Notes under the pieces: generated by a model
The model's input: only the letters and a program-made list of their open reading frames with translations
Database searches by the model: none
Told to the model about the DNA's origin: nothing
NCBI RefSeq assembly: GCF_034424175.1
Contig: NZ_CP139986.1
Location: 3,348,001-3,412,000, forward strand
DNA length: 64,000 nt
Direction: 5' to 3'
DNA from: Kluyvera intermedia
GTDB taxonomy: Bacteria; Pseudomonadota; Gammaproteobacteria; Enterobacterales; Enterobacteriaceae
Shown: one piece after another, positions 34,461 through 44,614 of the stretch
Layout of the letters: each line of letters begins with the position of its first letter
Position numbering within the stretch: position 1 is the first letter of the stretch
Translations under genes and position numbers: made by a program

Positions 34461-37400
34461 AATGATATCCACATGCGCACAATCCTGACGGTAAACCTCC
34501 AGCTCTCCTACCCACGGCCCCCACGCGGCCTGCGGGTCCGCTGAGCGCGTTTTCTCCGCCACAAACAGCGTCGCTTTGCCATCAAACGTCGCGCTGTGCG
34601 CGGTGGTCAACAGACGCACCGCATCTGCATAGTTACCTTCAATCGTGCTAAACAGCTCACCTGAACCCTGTCCTTGCTGGGCAGCGAGAAACGCCTCGCG
34701 CTCACGGTCAATCTCTGCAAGAACCGCCGGATCAAGACCGTTAGCCTCTTTTTCCGCCCAGTTTTGGGTTTCTGGCGGCCAGGTATCGAGCAGACCGAGG
34801 AACGCCACCTCTTCACCACGCTGACGTAACCGGGCGGCAATGCCCTGCGCCAGCGTACCGCCTAGCGAATAGCCCAGCAGGTAATACGGCCCGTGCGGCT
34901 GCTGTTGGAGAAGCCGCGCCAGATGATGTTCGCAGACTTCATCCAGCGTGGCGGCGGTCTGCATTGGCCCGTGTGGGCGCGGCGACTGGATACCGGTAAT
35001 CGACCAGCGCGGCGACAGGTAGCGCGACAGTACGCTGAACTGCCAGGCAAATCCGGAAGCCGGGTGGAAGCAGAATAACGTTGGCCCGGTGCCGGTACGC
35101 AGCGGTAACAGGGCTTCATAACCCAGACGCTGCGCCTGTTCATCATCACCGGCGTCGAGCAATGCGCTCAGTTTACCGACGGTCGACGACACCATCACCT
35201 GCCCCGGCGTCACCGAACGTCCGGTACGCTGACCGAGTATCGCCGCCAGGCGCATTGCCAGCAGCGAGTGTCCGCCAAGGGCAAAGAAGTCGGCGTCGAT
35301 ATCCTGGATATCGCACCCCAGCAATTGACTGAAAGCTTCAGCAACGACAGCTTCCGTAGCCGTTTGCGGTGCGCGCCCCGCCGTTTTCTGCGTCAGTGAC
35401 GGCAGCGGCAAGGCTTTGCGATCCAGCTTGCCGTTAGCGCTCAGCGGCAACGCGCTAAGCTGTAACAGCACCACCGGCACCATGTGTGGCGGCAACTGTT
35501 CGCGCAAACGCGCCAACAGCGTCTCCGTTTCCAGCGGTAAGCCCGACGCAGACACCACGTAGCCCACCAGTTGACGTGCATCGCCGCCGGTTGCCGCTGC
35601 CTGATTAATAACGCAAGCATGAGTCACCGCTTGTTCAACATCCGGCAGGGTTTGCATCACGCGGTTAATTTCACCCAGTTCAATACGCTGGCCGCGAATT
35701 TTTAGCTGATCGTCGCTGCGGCCTAAATATTCCACTGCACCGTTGTCCAGCCAGCGCGCCACATCGCCGGTACGGTACATCCGCGCGCCGGGGTTATACG
35801 GGTCAGCGATAAAGCGGCTGGCCGTAAGATCCGGGCGGCCCAGATAGCCTTGCGCTAACTGAATGCCGGTGAGATACAGATCCCCCGCCACGCCAAATGG
35901 CAAGGGGCGCATCATCGCATCAAGTATGCGCAACCCGGTATTCCATACCGGGAACCCAATCGGCACGCTGTTGCCGGTCACTTGCGCCAGCGCTTCGCCG
36001 TAGGCCGGATACCAGCTCACATCGACAGCGGCTTCAGTTGGCCCGTACAGGTTATGCAGCGGCACGTGAGTCAACAATTCCCAGTCGCGACACAGCGCGG
36101 TCGGCAACGCTTCACCACTACAGAAAACCTGTTTAAGCGAGCCGCAACAGTCCGCCGTTTCTGGCGTCAGTGACGCAACAAACGCCGCCAGCATTGATGG
36201 AACAAAGTGGGTTGTCGTGATGCCGTACTCAGCAAAAAAGCGCTGCATTGCCAGCGGATCGCGGTGGGCTTCAGGGGCAGCCATCACCAGACTTGCGCCG
36301 GTCATAAACGGCCACCAGAATTCCCACACCGAAACGTCAAAGCTGCACGGGGTTTTTTGTGCCACCACATCATTTTCGGTCAGCGGATAATGATCCTGCA
36401 TCCACAGCAGGCGGTTAACGATCGCCTCATGACCCACCATCACCCCTTTCGGGCGGCCGGTGGAGCCGGAAGTGAAGATGATATAAGCCGTCTGTTCCGG
36501 CTGTGCTAACCCTAACGGCAGGTCGTCCTCCCCCGCGAGCGGGGCGTTCAGGCACAGGCTTTCTCTGTTCGGGAAACGGGATAACTGGTCGTCGGAGGTG
36601 ATGAGAAGCGAAGGACGTGCGTCCTGTAGCATCATCTGCAAACGGTCGTCCGGGTAGCCGGTGTCCAGCGGCAGCCAGGCGGCGCCCGCCTCTACAATCG
36701 CATGTAGCGCCAGGGTCAGGAAAACCGAGCGCGGCAACGCAACGGCGACGCTATCACCCGGCTTAACGCCACGCTGGCGCAACACGTTAGCCAGTGCCAC
36801 CACCTGCTGGCGCATTTCACGGTAGGTAAAGCGATAGTGGGCATCCACCAGCGCCACCGCATCCGGCGTTTTGGCTGCCTGTTCGGCCACTAAAGAGCTT
36901 AAGGTCGCTCGCGGCAGCGCTTTTTCGGTCGCGTTAATCTGCGCCAGACGCTGATATTCATCCTCTGACAGCAACTCAACATCGGCGCAATGAACTGCAG
37001 AATTGTCGGCGAACTGCTGTAAAAGTGTGGTTAAACGGGCGATATGCTGCTGTAACGTCGCTTTATCGTAACGCTGCTGATTGGCCAGAATTTCCAGCGA
37101 TAATCCACCGTCTTCATCCGGGAACAGCGCCAGTTCGAGATCGTTGACCGGGCCGGTTGCCAGCGTATGGGTAACAAAGTCAACGTCGTCGAAACCGAGG
37201 CGATAATCGAACATCTTGACGTTAAATACCGGGCCAAACAACGCTTCATCACCCGCAGCTTTTCCTGCATCACGGACGATTTGCTCGGCATCATAACGCT
37301 GATGACGACGCATTTTTTTGAGCTGCCCGGAGAGTCGGGTCGCTAATTCAGCCAGCGTTTCCTGCCCTCGCAGGGTTACCGCCAGCGGCAGCACGTTGAG

Positions 37401-38270
37401 CACCGGGCCGGTAGCCGTCAGGGCGGCAGACCCCATCCGGCGCATAAAGATAAACCCGGCGGCATAGTCGCTACGTCCGCACAGGCGCCCCAGCCACAGC
37501 GCGGCTAAGGCCAGCGCCAGGTCGGCAGGTTGACACTGGGGGTGAGAGGCCGTCAGGCGGGAAAACGCACGGCGGTCAGCGGTGAGTTTTAATCGCCAGA
37601 TGGCGGTGCTTTCCGCGCGCCCCGGCAGCGGTGCAGGCGAGAGAGAGGCTGGGGACGGCAGCGCTTTTCGCAGCTCGGCCCAGAAGGTCTTGTCGCGCTG
37701 GCAGGCTTCGCTTTCGCGATAGCGCTGGTATTCCTCCACCACCTCGGAAAACGGCGTGAACGCCGATTCTGGCGTCGCTTCGCCGCGCTGCCAGGCCTGA
37801 TAAATCAGGCTTATCTGGCGGGTAATCGCCGGGAAGCTAAAGCCATCAACCAGCAGGTGGTGATAACGTTGATACCAGAACCAGTGGTTATCGCCAATCT
37901 GGAAAAGTTGATGATTAAACAGTGGATTGCCGCTGTCGACGCGGCTGTTTTGCGCAAGATCGGCCTGCATCATCGCCAGCGCGTCCTGCTGCGGGTTTTC
38001 TCTTCCGCGCAGGTCGTGGCGGAGCGGTTTGGCAATCACTGCGCTTTCGTCTACCCACTGCCACACCTCGCCGTTATCCTCGGCAAAACGCATACGCAAT
38101 GTGTCGGCCTGCATCATGCCGGTGGCAATAGCGCGCGCCAGCAGGTCACCGTCAATATTTCCTTTTAGCTCAACGTAATGCGCCACGCTCCAGGCGTTGG
38201 GCAGCGTAGAGAGCGCTTCTGCCATCCAGATCCCCGGCTGGGCTGCAATCAGCGGTAAACGAGCGCTCAT
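34407..38270 (-). CDS. entF: Enterobactin non-ribosomal peptide synthetase EntF
   Basis: Serine-activating synthetase that joins three 2,3-dihydroxybenzoyl-serine units into cyclic enterobactin. It has 1287 residues (1293 in E. coli) with the order condensation, adenylation, peptidyl carrier, thioesterase. The condensation motif HHLLVDG is at 137-143. The adenylation core shows YIIFTSGSTGRPKGVMVGH. The carrier has GGHSLLAMRL with the phosphopantetheine serine near 1000. The thioesterase has GYSLGG and its catalytic His1266. It overlaps ybdZ by four bases. The last 54 bases are also the unit duplicated in the downstream array. Confidence 0.97.
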   Translation of the reverse strand: MSARLPLIAAQPGIWMAEALSTLPNAWSVAHYVELKGNIDGDLLARAIATGMMQADTLRMRFAEDNGEVWQWVDESAVIAKPLRHDLRGRENPQQDALAMMQADLAQNSRVDSGNPLFNHQLFQIGDNHWFWYQRYHHLLVDGFSFPAITRQISLIYQAWQRGEATPESAFTPFSEVVEEYQRYRESEACQRDKTFWAELRKALPSPASLSPAPLPGRAESTAIWRLKLTADRRAFSRLTASHPQCQPADLALALAALWLGRLCGRSDYAAGFIFMRRMGSAALTATGPVLNVLPLAVTLRGQETLAELATRLSGQLKKMRRHQRYDAEQIVRDAGKAAGDEALFGPVFNVKMFDYRLGFDDVDFVTHTLATGPVNDLELALFPDEDGGLSLEILANQQRYDKATLQQHIARLTTLLQQFADNSAVHCADVELLSEDEYQRLAQINATEKALPRATLSSLVAEQAAKTPDAVALVDAHYRFTYREMRQQVVALANVLRQRGVKPGDSVAVALPRSVFLTLALHAIVEAGAAWLPLDTGYPDDRLQMMLQDARPSLLITSDDQLSRFPNRESLCLNAPLAGEDDLPLGLAQPEQTAYIIFTSGSTGRPKGVMVGHEAIVNRLLWMQDHYPLTENDVVAQKTPCSFDVSVWEFWWPFMTGASLVMAAPEAHRDPLAMQRFFAEYGITTTHFVPSMLAAFVASLTPETADCCGSLKQVFCSGEALPTALCRDWELLTHVPLHNLYGPTEAAVDVSWYPAYGEALAQVTGNSVPIGFPVWNTGLRILDAMMRPLPFGVAGDLYLTGIQLAQGYLGRPDLTASRFIADPYNPGARMYRTGDVARWLDNGAVEYLGRSDDQLKIRGQRIELGEINRVMQTLPDVEQAVTHACVINQAAATGGDARQLVGYVVSASGLPLETETLLARLREQLPPHMVPVVLLQLSALPLSANGKLDRKALPLPSLTQKTAGRAPQTATEAVVAEAFSQLLGCDIQDIDADFFALGGHSLLAMRLAAILGQRTGRSVTPGQVMVSSTVGKLSALLDAGDDEQAQRLGYEALLPLRTGTGPTLFCFHPASGFAWQFSVLSRYLSPRWSITGIQSPRPHGPMQTAATLDEVCEHHLARLLQQQPHGPYYLLGYSLGGTLAQGIAARLRQRGEEVAFLGLLDTWPPETQNWAEKEANGLDPAVLAEIDREREAFLAAQQGQGSGELFSTIEGNYADAVRLLTTAHSATFDGKATLFVAEKTRSADPQAAWGPWVGELEVYRQDCAHVDIITPAAFESIGPVIHEILG

Positions 38271-38485
38271 ACCAGGCCTCCGAGGGTCGAAAAATGATCC
38301 GGCACGAGTGTGTTCCAGTGAGCCGACAGCCAGTCGTTACACGCCTCAAGCGGCTGCGGCTCGCAGACCACCGTCCAGCCCGTCGGCAGCGAGCACTGCT
38401 GGGGCCAAAGGCTGAACTGCTGCTGAGGGTTTTGCAGAAGATAAAATTGCCCTTGCGTGTCGTCGAAGGGGTTACTGACTTGCAT
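38267..38485 (-). CDS. ybdZ: MbtH-like protein YbdZ
   Basis: A 72-residue MbtH-family protein that binds the EntF adenylation domain and supports its folding and activity. Family residues are visible in NPFDDTQGQFYLLQN, SLWP and the tryptophans of GWTVVCEP and SAHWNTLVPDH. Its stop overlaps the entF start (ATGA), and it begins 15 bp after fes, so fes-ybdZ-entF form one operon reading from the Fur-controlled region near 39780. Confidence 0.96.
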   Translation of the reverse strand: MQVSNPFDDTQGQFYLLQNPQQQFSLWPQQCSLPTGWTVVCEPQPLEACNDWLSAHWNTLVPDHFSTLGGLV

Positions 38486-38500
38486 ACCAAACTCCTGTCG

Positions 38501-39715
38501 TTAATCCCGCTTTGCGGCCTGGGTGTCCCAGAGCGTTATCAGCCCGGCGGTCAGTCCGCCGCGCCAGCAAAGCGCATCATGCCCGCCGTCAACCTGACGC
38601 CAGAAAACCGGCTGCTGCATGTGTTCCAGTTGCGCCAAAAGCGACTGATTAGCACGAAAAATAATCGGTTCACGGGTACCGGCTTCCAGCACAATCCGCA
38701 ATCCTTGAGGGTTGAGTTCACCACGTTGCAGCTTCTCCAGAATCTCACCGGTTTGCCGTCCACCGCGATGCGGCCACCAGTACGATCCTGACTGGCTCAA
38801 CACACAGCCAAAGCGCGACGGCCAGTGCAGCCCGGCGAACATCGCCGACAGGCCGCCAAAGCTCTGCCCCGCTACCACCGTACGGTCGGCGCGGTCGCTA
38901 AAGGGCGCAACGGCCTGCACCTGCGGCAGTAACTCCTGCTGTACCGCAAGCCAAAAATCCGGGTTACACGGCAGTTCATCGCTGCGGTGGGCATTGTCGA
39001 TAACATCAATGAGCAAATAGACCGCCGACGGGAGTTTTTGGGCATCGGTAAGTGCTGTGAGTGCGGGCCAGACCGGCATGCTTTCGGCCCAGAATTGGCC
39101 GTCCAGCAGCACCGCCAGCGGTCGCTCGGCGTCGTTTGGCTCGCCGGTGGTGAAAATCCATACCCGGCGCTGATTCCCTAAGCGATCGCTGCGCCAGGTG
39201 ATGCACTGCGGTTCATTCCAGACGGCTGCGGGCGTTGACCAACCGGGCTGTTCAGGGGCAAGCGGGAGTTCGAAAGCGGAGACCGCATGTCCACGACCAC
39301 CCTTCCAGCTGTGCGGATTTAACGGGTCGGCCACGGCGTGCGGCAGCAATTTGCGCCAGCCTTCACGCAACTGCATACGGTCCGGCTCGGCGGCGGTGAA
39401 AATCTCGGGGGCAAAATCGTCTTCCCGTTCGGAGGGGACGAAGCAGTAGCTGCCACGCCAGGTTGACGGCAGCGTGGTTGTCCAGCACCAGGCATCGGTG
39501 TGTGGAATTCGTTGCAGGGTCTGCGGGGCGCAATTGTGGTGGTGGTCGGTGACGCCGGTAATGTAAATCCACACCCGACGAATCGGTGATGTGGTCTCGT
39601 TTCCCGCGGGGTCACGCCACCAGAAAGTGACCTTACAATCCTCGTTAACCTGTTCATATTGCGGGCCTTTTAGCGTAGCCCACCATGCGTCACTTCCTGT
39701 CACTAACTTCCCCAC
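38501..39715 (-). CDS. fes: Ferric enterobactin esterase Fes
   Basis: Cytoplasmic esterase that hydrolyses the trilactone of ferric enterobactin so that iron can be released. The start is taken as the GTG at 39715, eight bases after GAGG; this gives 404 residues and aligns with the E. coli start in register. A neighbouring GTG at 39718 is an alternative. The nucleophile elbow is VVAGQSFGGLSAMF with Ser285; LSQSGSYWWPHRGG and VDGGHDALCW hold further active-site residues. The N-terminal beta-sandwich domain starts near FWWRDPAG. Confidence 0.95.
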   Translation of the reverse strand: MGKLVTGSDAWWATLKGPQYEQVNEDCKVTFWWRDPAGNETTSPIRRVWIYITGVTDHHHNCAPQTLQRIPHTDAWCWTTTLPSTWRGSYCFVPSEREDDFAPEIFTAAEPDRMQLREGWRKLLPHAVADPLNPHSWKGGRGHAVSAFELPLAPEQPGWSTPAAVWNEPQCITWRSDRLGNQRRVWIFTTGEPNDAERPLAVLLDGQFWAESMPVWPALTALTDAQKLPSAVYLLIDVIDNAHRSDELPCNPDFWLAVQQELLPQVQAVAPFSDRADRTVVAGQSFGGLSAMFAGLHWPSRFGCVLSQSGSYWWPHRGGRQTGEILEKLQRGELNPQGLRIVLEAGTREPIIFRANQSLLAQLEHMQQPVFWRQVDGGHDALCWRGGLTAGLITLWDTQAAKRD

Positions 39716-39767
39716 CACGTTAACCTCATGTTTATTGTGGAATTTCTTGTTACACATGAAAATTTAT

Positions 39768-39794
39768 TGATAATATTATTGATAACTATTTGCA
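39768..39794. promoter_or_regulatory. Fur-box-like region between fes and fepA
   Basis: Two overlapping 7-1-7 elements begin TGATAAT at 39768 and TGATAAC at 39780, each followed by an imperfect right half. The fes-fepA region is Fur-controlled in E. coli. Confidence 0.65.
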
Positions 39795-39909
39795 TTTGCA
39801 ATAGCGTAATGCCGCGCAACTTTCTCATGCTTTAGGCATATAACCACGCCGTAGCGCCCTTTTGGGTATGGACGCACACAGCATACGGCGACAGAAAGCA
39901 GGACACACA

Positions 39910-42183
39910 ATGAATAATAAAATCAAATCCCTGGCCTTCCTGGTCAATTTGGGAATTTATGGTATCGCGGCACCGGCTTTTGCCGCAGAGACCACTGGCG
40001 ACAAAACCGCTGACGGGGAAACGATGGTGGTCACCGCCGCCGAGCAGAACCTACAGGCTCCGGGTGTTTCAACCATTACCGCAGACGAAATTCGCAAGCG
40101 CCCACCGGCGCGCGACATCTCTGAAATCATCCGTACCATGCCGGGCGTGAACCTCACCGGTAACTCAACCAGCGGCCAGCGCGGCAACAATCGCCAGATT
40201 GATATCCGCGGTATGGGCCCGGAAAACACCCTGATTCTCATCGACGGTAAACCGGTCACCAGCCGCAATTCCGTGCGTCAGGGCTGGCGCGGCGAGCGTG
40301 ATACCCGCGGCGACACCGGCTGGGTTCCGCCAGAAATGATTGAACGAATTGAAGTGCTGCGTGGCCCTGCGGCTGCCCGTTACGGTAACGGTGCAGCGGG
40401 CGGCGTGGTAAACATCATCACCAAAAAAGGTGGCGATGAGTGGCACGGCTCCTGGAACACCTACATGAACGCGCCGGAGCACAAAGAAGAAGGCTCCACC
40501 AAGCGTACCAACTTCAGCCTGAACGGCCCGCTGGGCGGAGATTTCAGCTTCCGTCTATTTGGTAATCTCGATAAAACCCAGGCCGACGCATGGGATATTA
40601 ACGACGGCCACCAGTCTGAGCGTACCGGTGCGTACGCCGACACCATGCCTGCCGGGCGTGAAGGCGTTGAGAATAAAGATATTAACGGTCAGGTACGTTG
40701 GGACTTCGCGCCAATGCAGTCGCTGGAGTTCGAAGCGGGCTACAGCCGTCAGGGTAACCTGTACGCGGGCGATACCCAAAACACCAACAACGACAATAAA
40801 ACCAACGGGCTGGTGAAAAAATACTACGGGAAAGAAACTAACCGTATGTATCGCCAGAACTATGCACTGACCTGGAACGGCGGCTGGGATAACGGTATCA
40901 CCACCAGCAACTGGGCGCAGTACGAACACACCCGTAACTCCCGTCTGGGAGAAGGTCTGGCGGGCGGTCTGGAAGGTCTGTTTAACAGCAATCAATTTAG
41001 CGATACCGATCTCGCTGACGTGATGCTACACAGTGAAATCAGCATTCCGTTCGATCTGTTTGTTAACCAGAACCTGACCTTGGGTACCGAGTGGAATCAG
41101 CAGCGCATGAAGGATTCCAGCTCCAATACGCAAACCTTTATGGGCGGTAATATTCCGGGTTCCGACAGCACTGACCGCAGCCCGTATTCCCAGGCAGAGA
41201 TTTTCTCCCTGTTCGCTGAAAACAATATGGAGCTGACCGACAGCACCATGTTAACGCCAGCGTTGCGTTTCGATCACCACAGTATTGTCGGTGATAACTG
41301 GAGCCCATCACTGAACCTGTCACAAGGTTTAGGCGACGACTTCACCCTGAAAATGGGTATCGCAAGAGCATACAAAGCACCAAGCCTGTATCAAACCAAC
41401 CCGGATTACATTTTGTACAGTAAAGGCCAGGGATGCTTCGCCACGGGTGCGGCAACCGGTATCGGCTGCTACATGATGGGTAACGATGACCTGAAAGCCG
41501 AGACCAGTATCAACAAAGAAATTGGTCTGGAGTTCAAACGTGAAGGCTGGCTGGCCGGAGTGACATGGTTCCGCAACGATTACCGTAACAAAATTGAAGC
41601 AGGCACCACACCACTGAGCAGAACGTCCATTACTAAAGGTAAAGCAACCACCTACACCGATATCTACCAGTGGGAAAACATCCCTAAAGCGGTGGTTGAA
41701 GGTCTGGAAGGGACGTTGAATATTCCGGTAAGCGAAACCGTTAACTGGACCAACAACATCACCTACATGCTGCAAAGCAAGAATAAAGAGACCGGCGAAC
41801 GTCTGTCGATTATTCCTGAGTACACTCTAAACTCCACGCTGAGCTGGCAAGTTCGTCAGGACGTTTCTCTGCAATCCACCTTCACCTGGTACGGTAAGCA
41901 AGAGCCGAAAAAATACGATTATCAGGGTAAACCGGTTACCGGCACATCGGCCACCGTGGCGAGCCCATACAGTATTCTCGGCCTGAGCGCGACCTGGGAC
42001 GTAAACAAGAACCTCAGCCTGACCGGCGGCGTAGACAACGTCTTCGACAAACGTTTGTGGCGCGAGGGTAATGCCCAAACCGTTAGCGATATCAAAACCG
42101 GCGACTATATGGCGGGCGCAGGCGCGTACACCTATAACGAACCGGGCCGTACGTGGTACATGAGCGTTAACACCCACTTCTGA
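39910..42183 (+). CDS. fepA: Outer-membrane ferric enterobactin receptor FepA
   Basis: TonB-dependent receptor of 757 residues (746 in E. coli). The signal peptide ends AFA near residue 25. The TonB box is ETMVVTA (37-43). The plug domain (GVSTITADEIRKRPPARD, RGNNRQIDIRGMGPENTLIL) is followed by a 22-strand barrel ending WYMSVNTHF with the C-terminal Phe. It recognises ferric enterobactin and also serves as a receptor for some colicins and phages in E. coli. The start MNNKIKSLAF was chosen because the upstream extension lacks signal-peptide features. Confidence 0.97.
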   Translation: MNNKIKSLAFLVNLGIYGIAAPAFAAETTGDKTADGETMVVTAAEQNLQAPGVSTITADEIRKRPPARDISEIIRTMPGVNLTGNSTSGQRGNNRQIDIRGMGPENTLILIDGKPVTSRNSVRQGWRGERDTRGDTGWVPPEMIERIEVLRGPAAARYGNGAAGGVVNIITKKGGDEWHGSWNTYMNAPEHKEEGSTKRTNFSLNGPLGGDFSFRLFGNLDKTQADAWDINDGHQSERTGAYADTMPAGREGVENKDINGQVRWDFAPMQSLEFEAGYSRQGNLYAGDTQNTNNDNKTNGLVKKYYGKETNRMYRQNYALTWNGGWDNGITTSNWAQYEHTRNSRLGEGLAGGLEGLFNSNQFSDTDLADVMLHSEISIPFDLFVNQNLTLGTEWNQQRMKDSSSNTQTFMGGNIPGSDSTDRSPYSQAEIFSLFAENNMELTDSTMLTPALRFDHHSIVGDNWSPSLNLSQGLGDDFTLKMGIARAYKAPSLYQTNPDYILYSKGQGCFATGAATGIGCYMMGNDDLKAETSINKEIGLEFKREGWLAGVTWFRNDYRNKIEAGTTPLSRTSITKGKATTYTDIYQWENIPKAVVEGLEGTLNIPVSETVNWTNNITYMLQSKNKETGERLSIIPEYTLNSTLSWQVRQDVSLQSTFTWYGKQEPKKYDYQGKPVTGTSATVASPYSILGLSATWDVNKNLSLTGGVDNVFDKRLWREGNAQTVSDIKTGDYMAGAGAYTYNEPGRTWYMSVNTHF

Positions 42184-42196
42184 TAAGATGAGTGCC

Positions 42197-42218
42197 CCCT
42201 CTCCCACTCGGGAGAGGG
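42197..42218. repeat. Small palindrome between fepA and entD
   Basis: CCCTCTCCC and GGGAGAGGG pair around ACTC. It is the half-unit of the same palindromic family seen in the entF array and at 46960-47050, and lies 15 bp before the entD start. Confidence 0.7.
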
Positions 42219-42233
42219 ATCTTCAGGAGCCGC

Positions 42234-42857
42234 ATGCTTACCCATTACAGCACCCTCAACATCATTTCACGCATCGATTTCGAACCCGACACCTTCACGC
42301 CTGGCGATCTGCTGTGGTTACCGCATCATGCTAAGCTTGCGCGCGCAGGCAGAAAACGCCAGACCGAGCATTTAGCTGGACGCATTGCTGCCGTTCATGC
42401 GCTGCGTTTGTTGGGTGAAAAAGCAGTGCCCGATATCGGTGAACAGCGTCAGCCGCTGTGGCCTGCGGGGCTGTATGGCAGTATCAGCCACAGTGAACAT
42501 ACGGCGGTGGCCGTGGTTTCGCAGACACCAGTAGGGATTGATATTGAACGCGTGTTTGACGACGAACTGGCAAATTCTTTGGCGCAACAGATTGCCTGCG
42601 ACGATGAACTCACCGTGTTACGCAAAGGCCCGCTCGCCTTTGCGCTGGCATTAACCCTCACCTTCTCGGCAAAAGAAAGTCTCTATAAAGCCTTCAGTGC
42701 AAACCATCCTGCATTGCTGCATTTTCACCATGCATCGGTGCTCGCCGTGGATGAGCAACAGATCACACTAAACATCCCCATACTGACGCGTACCGTCAGC
42801 CTCAGTTGGTTCTCCCTTGATGCGAAGACCATCCTCACCCTCTTCCACCAGCCATAA
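42234..42857 (+). CDS. entD: Enterobactin 4'-phosphopantetheinyl transferase EntD
   Basis: Sfp-type transferase of 207 residues that attaches phosphopantetheine to the carrier domains of EntB (Ser244) and EntF. Motifs are GSISHSEHTAVAVV (82-95), GIDIERV (101-107) with the Mg-binding acidic residues, and SAKESLYKA (145-153). The ATG at 42234 is preceded by CAGGAG. It follows fepA by 50 bp in the same direction, as in E. coli. In E. coli hokE and ybdK come next; here they are replaced by the AbgT-family block. Confidence 0.96.
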   Translation: MLTHYSTLNIISRIDFEPDTFTPGDLLWLPHHAKLARAGRKRQTEHLAGRIAAVHALRLLGEKAVPDIGEQRQPLWPAGLYGSISHSEHTAVAVVSQTPVGIDIERVFDDELANSLAQQIACDDELTVLRKGPLAFALALTLTFSAKESLYKAFSANHPALLHFHHASVLAVDEQQITLNIPILTRTVSLSWFSLDAKTILTLFHQP

Positions 42858-43050
42858 ATATGACCAGACATCGGAAACACCGAATCAACAACCAGTTATA
42901 AACTTATAACCGGAATAAAAAATAAATAAATGCGATTTTCATCAGTTTTATCCACCACAAAAATAGAGTTTCCCTACGTGATTACCTCTATGATTTCCCA
43001 GAAACATTCACACAAACAATGAAACAATTGTGCGGAATTAAGGAAATCGA

Positions 43051-44613
43051 ATGAGTACCAACACACGGACACGGAATGAAGTGAGTGAGAGCCGCCTGAT
43101 GAGCGGTTTTCTTAACGCTATTGAAAAAGCGGGCAACCGCCTGCCTGAACCGGCGCTGATCTTTTTCTATTTTTTACTGGCGGTGATGGGCCTTTCGGCG
43201 GTGCTCTCAATGATGACTTTCGACGTCATCAACCCGATGACGCAGGAAGCCGTACAGATTAATAACCTGCTCTCCGCCGAAGCGTTAACCAACACATTGG
43301 CGAATATGGTTACCACCTTTACCGGCTTTGCCCCACTCGGGATCGTGCTGGTCGCAATGCTGGGCGTGGGCGTGGCGGAAAGCTCCGGCTTTATTAACGT
43401 GGCGCTGAAAAAGATGCTGCGTGTAACGCCGAAGAAGCTGCTGACACCAATGCTGATTTTTGTGGCCATGTTCAGCCATGTGGCGGCTGATGCCGGTTAC
43501 GTGCTGGTGATCCCGCTAGGCGCCATTATCTTTATGTCTGCCGGACGTCACCCGCTGGTGGGTATTGCCGCTGCTTTCTCCGGCGTTTCCGGTGGTTTTG
43601 CTGCCAACATGGTGCCAACCGGCAACGATGCGCTGTTGCAGGGGTTTACCCAGGCCGCCGCACAGTTATTAGATAGTAGCTATACCGTCAATACCCTGTG
43701 CAACCTGTTCTTTGGCATTGCTTCATCTATCATCATCACGCTGGTGGGTTGGTGGGTGACCGAGCGCATCGTAGAGCCGCGCGTGAGCAAGATGACTATC
43801 GACGGCGACTTTAAGCATGATGAAGATATGTCGAGCGTGACACCGCTTGAGAGCCGCGCTTTTACTCGCGCATCATTCGTCATGCTGCTGGGTCTGGCGG
43901 CACTGGCGGTTGCAGCCTGGCCGGAAGGGTCGATGCTGCGCGGTACAGACGGTTCGCTGACCTCTTATAGCGCGCCGATTATGAAATCTATCGTGCCGCT
44001 AATTTTCCTGATCTTTATCTTACCGGGTATCGTTTACGGCTTCGCCTCCGGCACCTTTAAGAGCGGCAAAGATGTGATTGGCTCGATGAATGATTCCATG
44101 AGCAAAATGGGGTCATACATGGTGATGGCGTTCTTCTGCGCCATGTTTATCAAAGCGTTTAGCGATTCCAATATTGGGACGCTGGTGGCGTTGATGGGTG
44201 CAGACGGCTTAAAAGCGCTGGCGCTGCCGGGGCAAGCCACGATTATCGGCATGATTGTGCTGACGGCGGTGGTGAATCTGCTGATTGGTTCCGCATCGGC
44301 TAAATGGGCGCTGCTGTCGCCAATTATGGTGCCGATGCTGATGGCGGTCGGGATCTCTCCTGAACTGACGCAAGCCGCATTCCGTATTGGCGACTCCTGC
44401 ACCAATATCATTACTCCATTGATGGTCTTCTTCCCGCTGATTGTGATCTACTGCCAGCGCTACGTGAAGGGCGCGGGCATCGGCACGCTGGTATCGATGA
44501 TGATGCCATACTCCATCGCCTTCTTCGTGGCGTGGAGCATTCTGCTGCTGGTGTGGTGGGGCGTGGGCATGCCACTAGGCGTAGCGGCACCGTATACCTG
44601 GAGTCCGAGGTAA
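43051..44613 (+). CDS. AbgT-family transporter
   Basis: Inner-membrane protein of 520 residues with about 10-12 membrane segments, related to AbgT (p-aminobenzoyl-glutamate uptake) and to MtrF-type pumps. Recognisable stretches are FTGFAPLGIVLVAMLGVGVAE, FVAMFSHVAADAGYVLVIPLG, GSASAKWALLSPIMVPMLM and the C-terminal WWGVGMPLG. The substrate cannot be read from sequence. Its neighbours, an aminotransferase, a dehydrogenase and an amino acid ABC transporter, make an amino acid conjugate or related carboxylate plausible. AAGGAAAT precedes the ATG. REP elements start immediately after the stop. Confidence 0.85.
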   Translation: MSTNTRTRNEVSESRLMSGFLNAIEKAGNRLPEPALIFFYFLLAVMGLSAVLSMMTFDVINPMTQEAVQINNLLSAEALTNTLANMVTTFTGFAPLGIVLVAMLGVGVAESSGFINVALKKMLRVTPKKLLTPMLIFVAMFSHVAADAGYVLVIPLGAIIFMSAGRHPLVGIAAAFSGVSGGFAANMVPTGNDALLQGFTQAAAQLLDSSYTVNTLCNLFFGIASSIIITLVGWWVTERIVEPRVSKMTIDGDFKHDEDMSSVTPLESRAFTRASFVMLLGLAALAVAAWPEGSMLRGTDGSLTSYSAPIMKSIVPLIFLIFILPGIVYGFASGTFKSGKDVIGSMNDSMSKMGSYMVMAFFCAMFIKAFSDSNIGTLVALMGADGLKALALPGQATIIGMIVLTAVVNLLIGSASAKWALLSPIMVPMLMAVGISPELTQAAFRIGDSCTNIITPLMVFFPLIVIYCQRYVKGAGIGTLVSMMMPYSIAFFVAWSILLLVWWGVGMPLGVAAPYTWSPR

Positions 44614-44614
44614 A

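Noticed and set aside
34407..38270. entF suspected as damaged because of the repeated tail
   Set aside because: The coding region is continuous over 1287 codons with all domain motifs; only downstream DNA carries copies.
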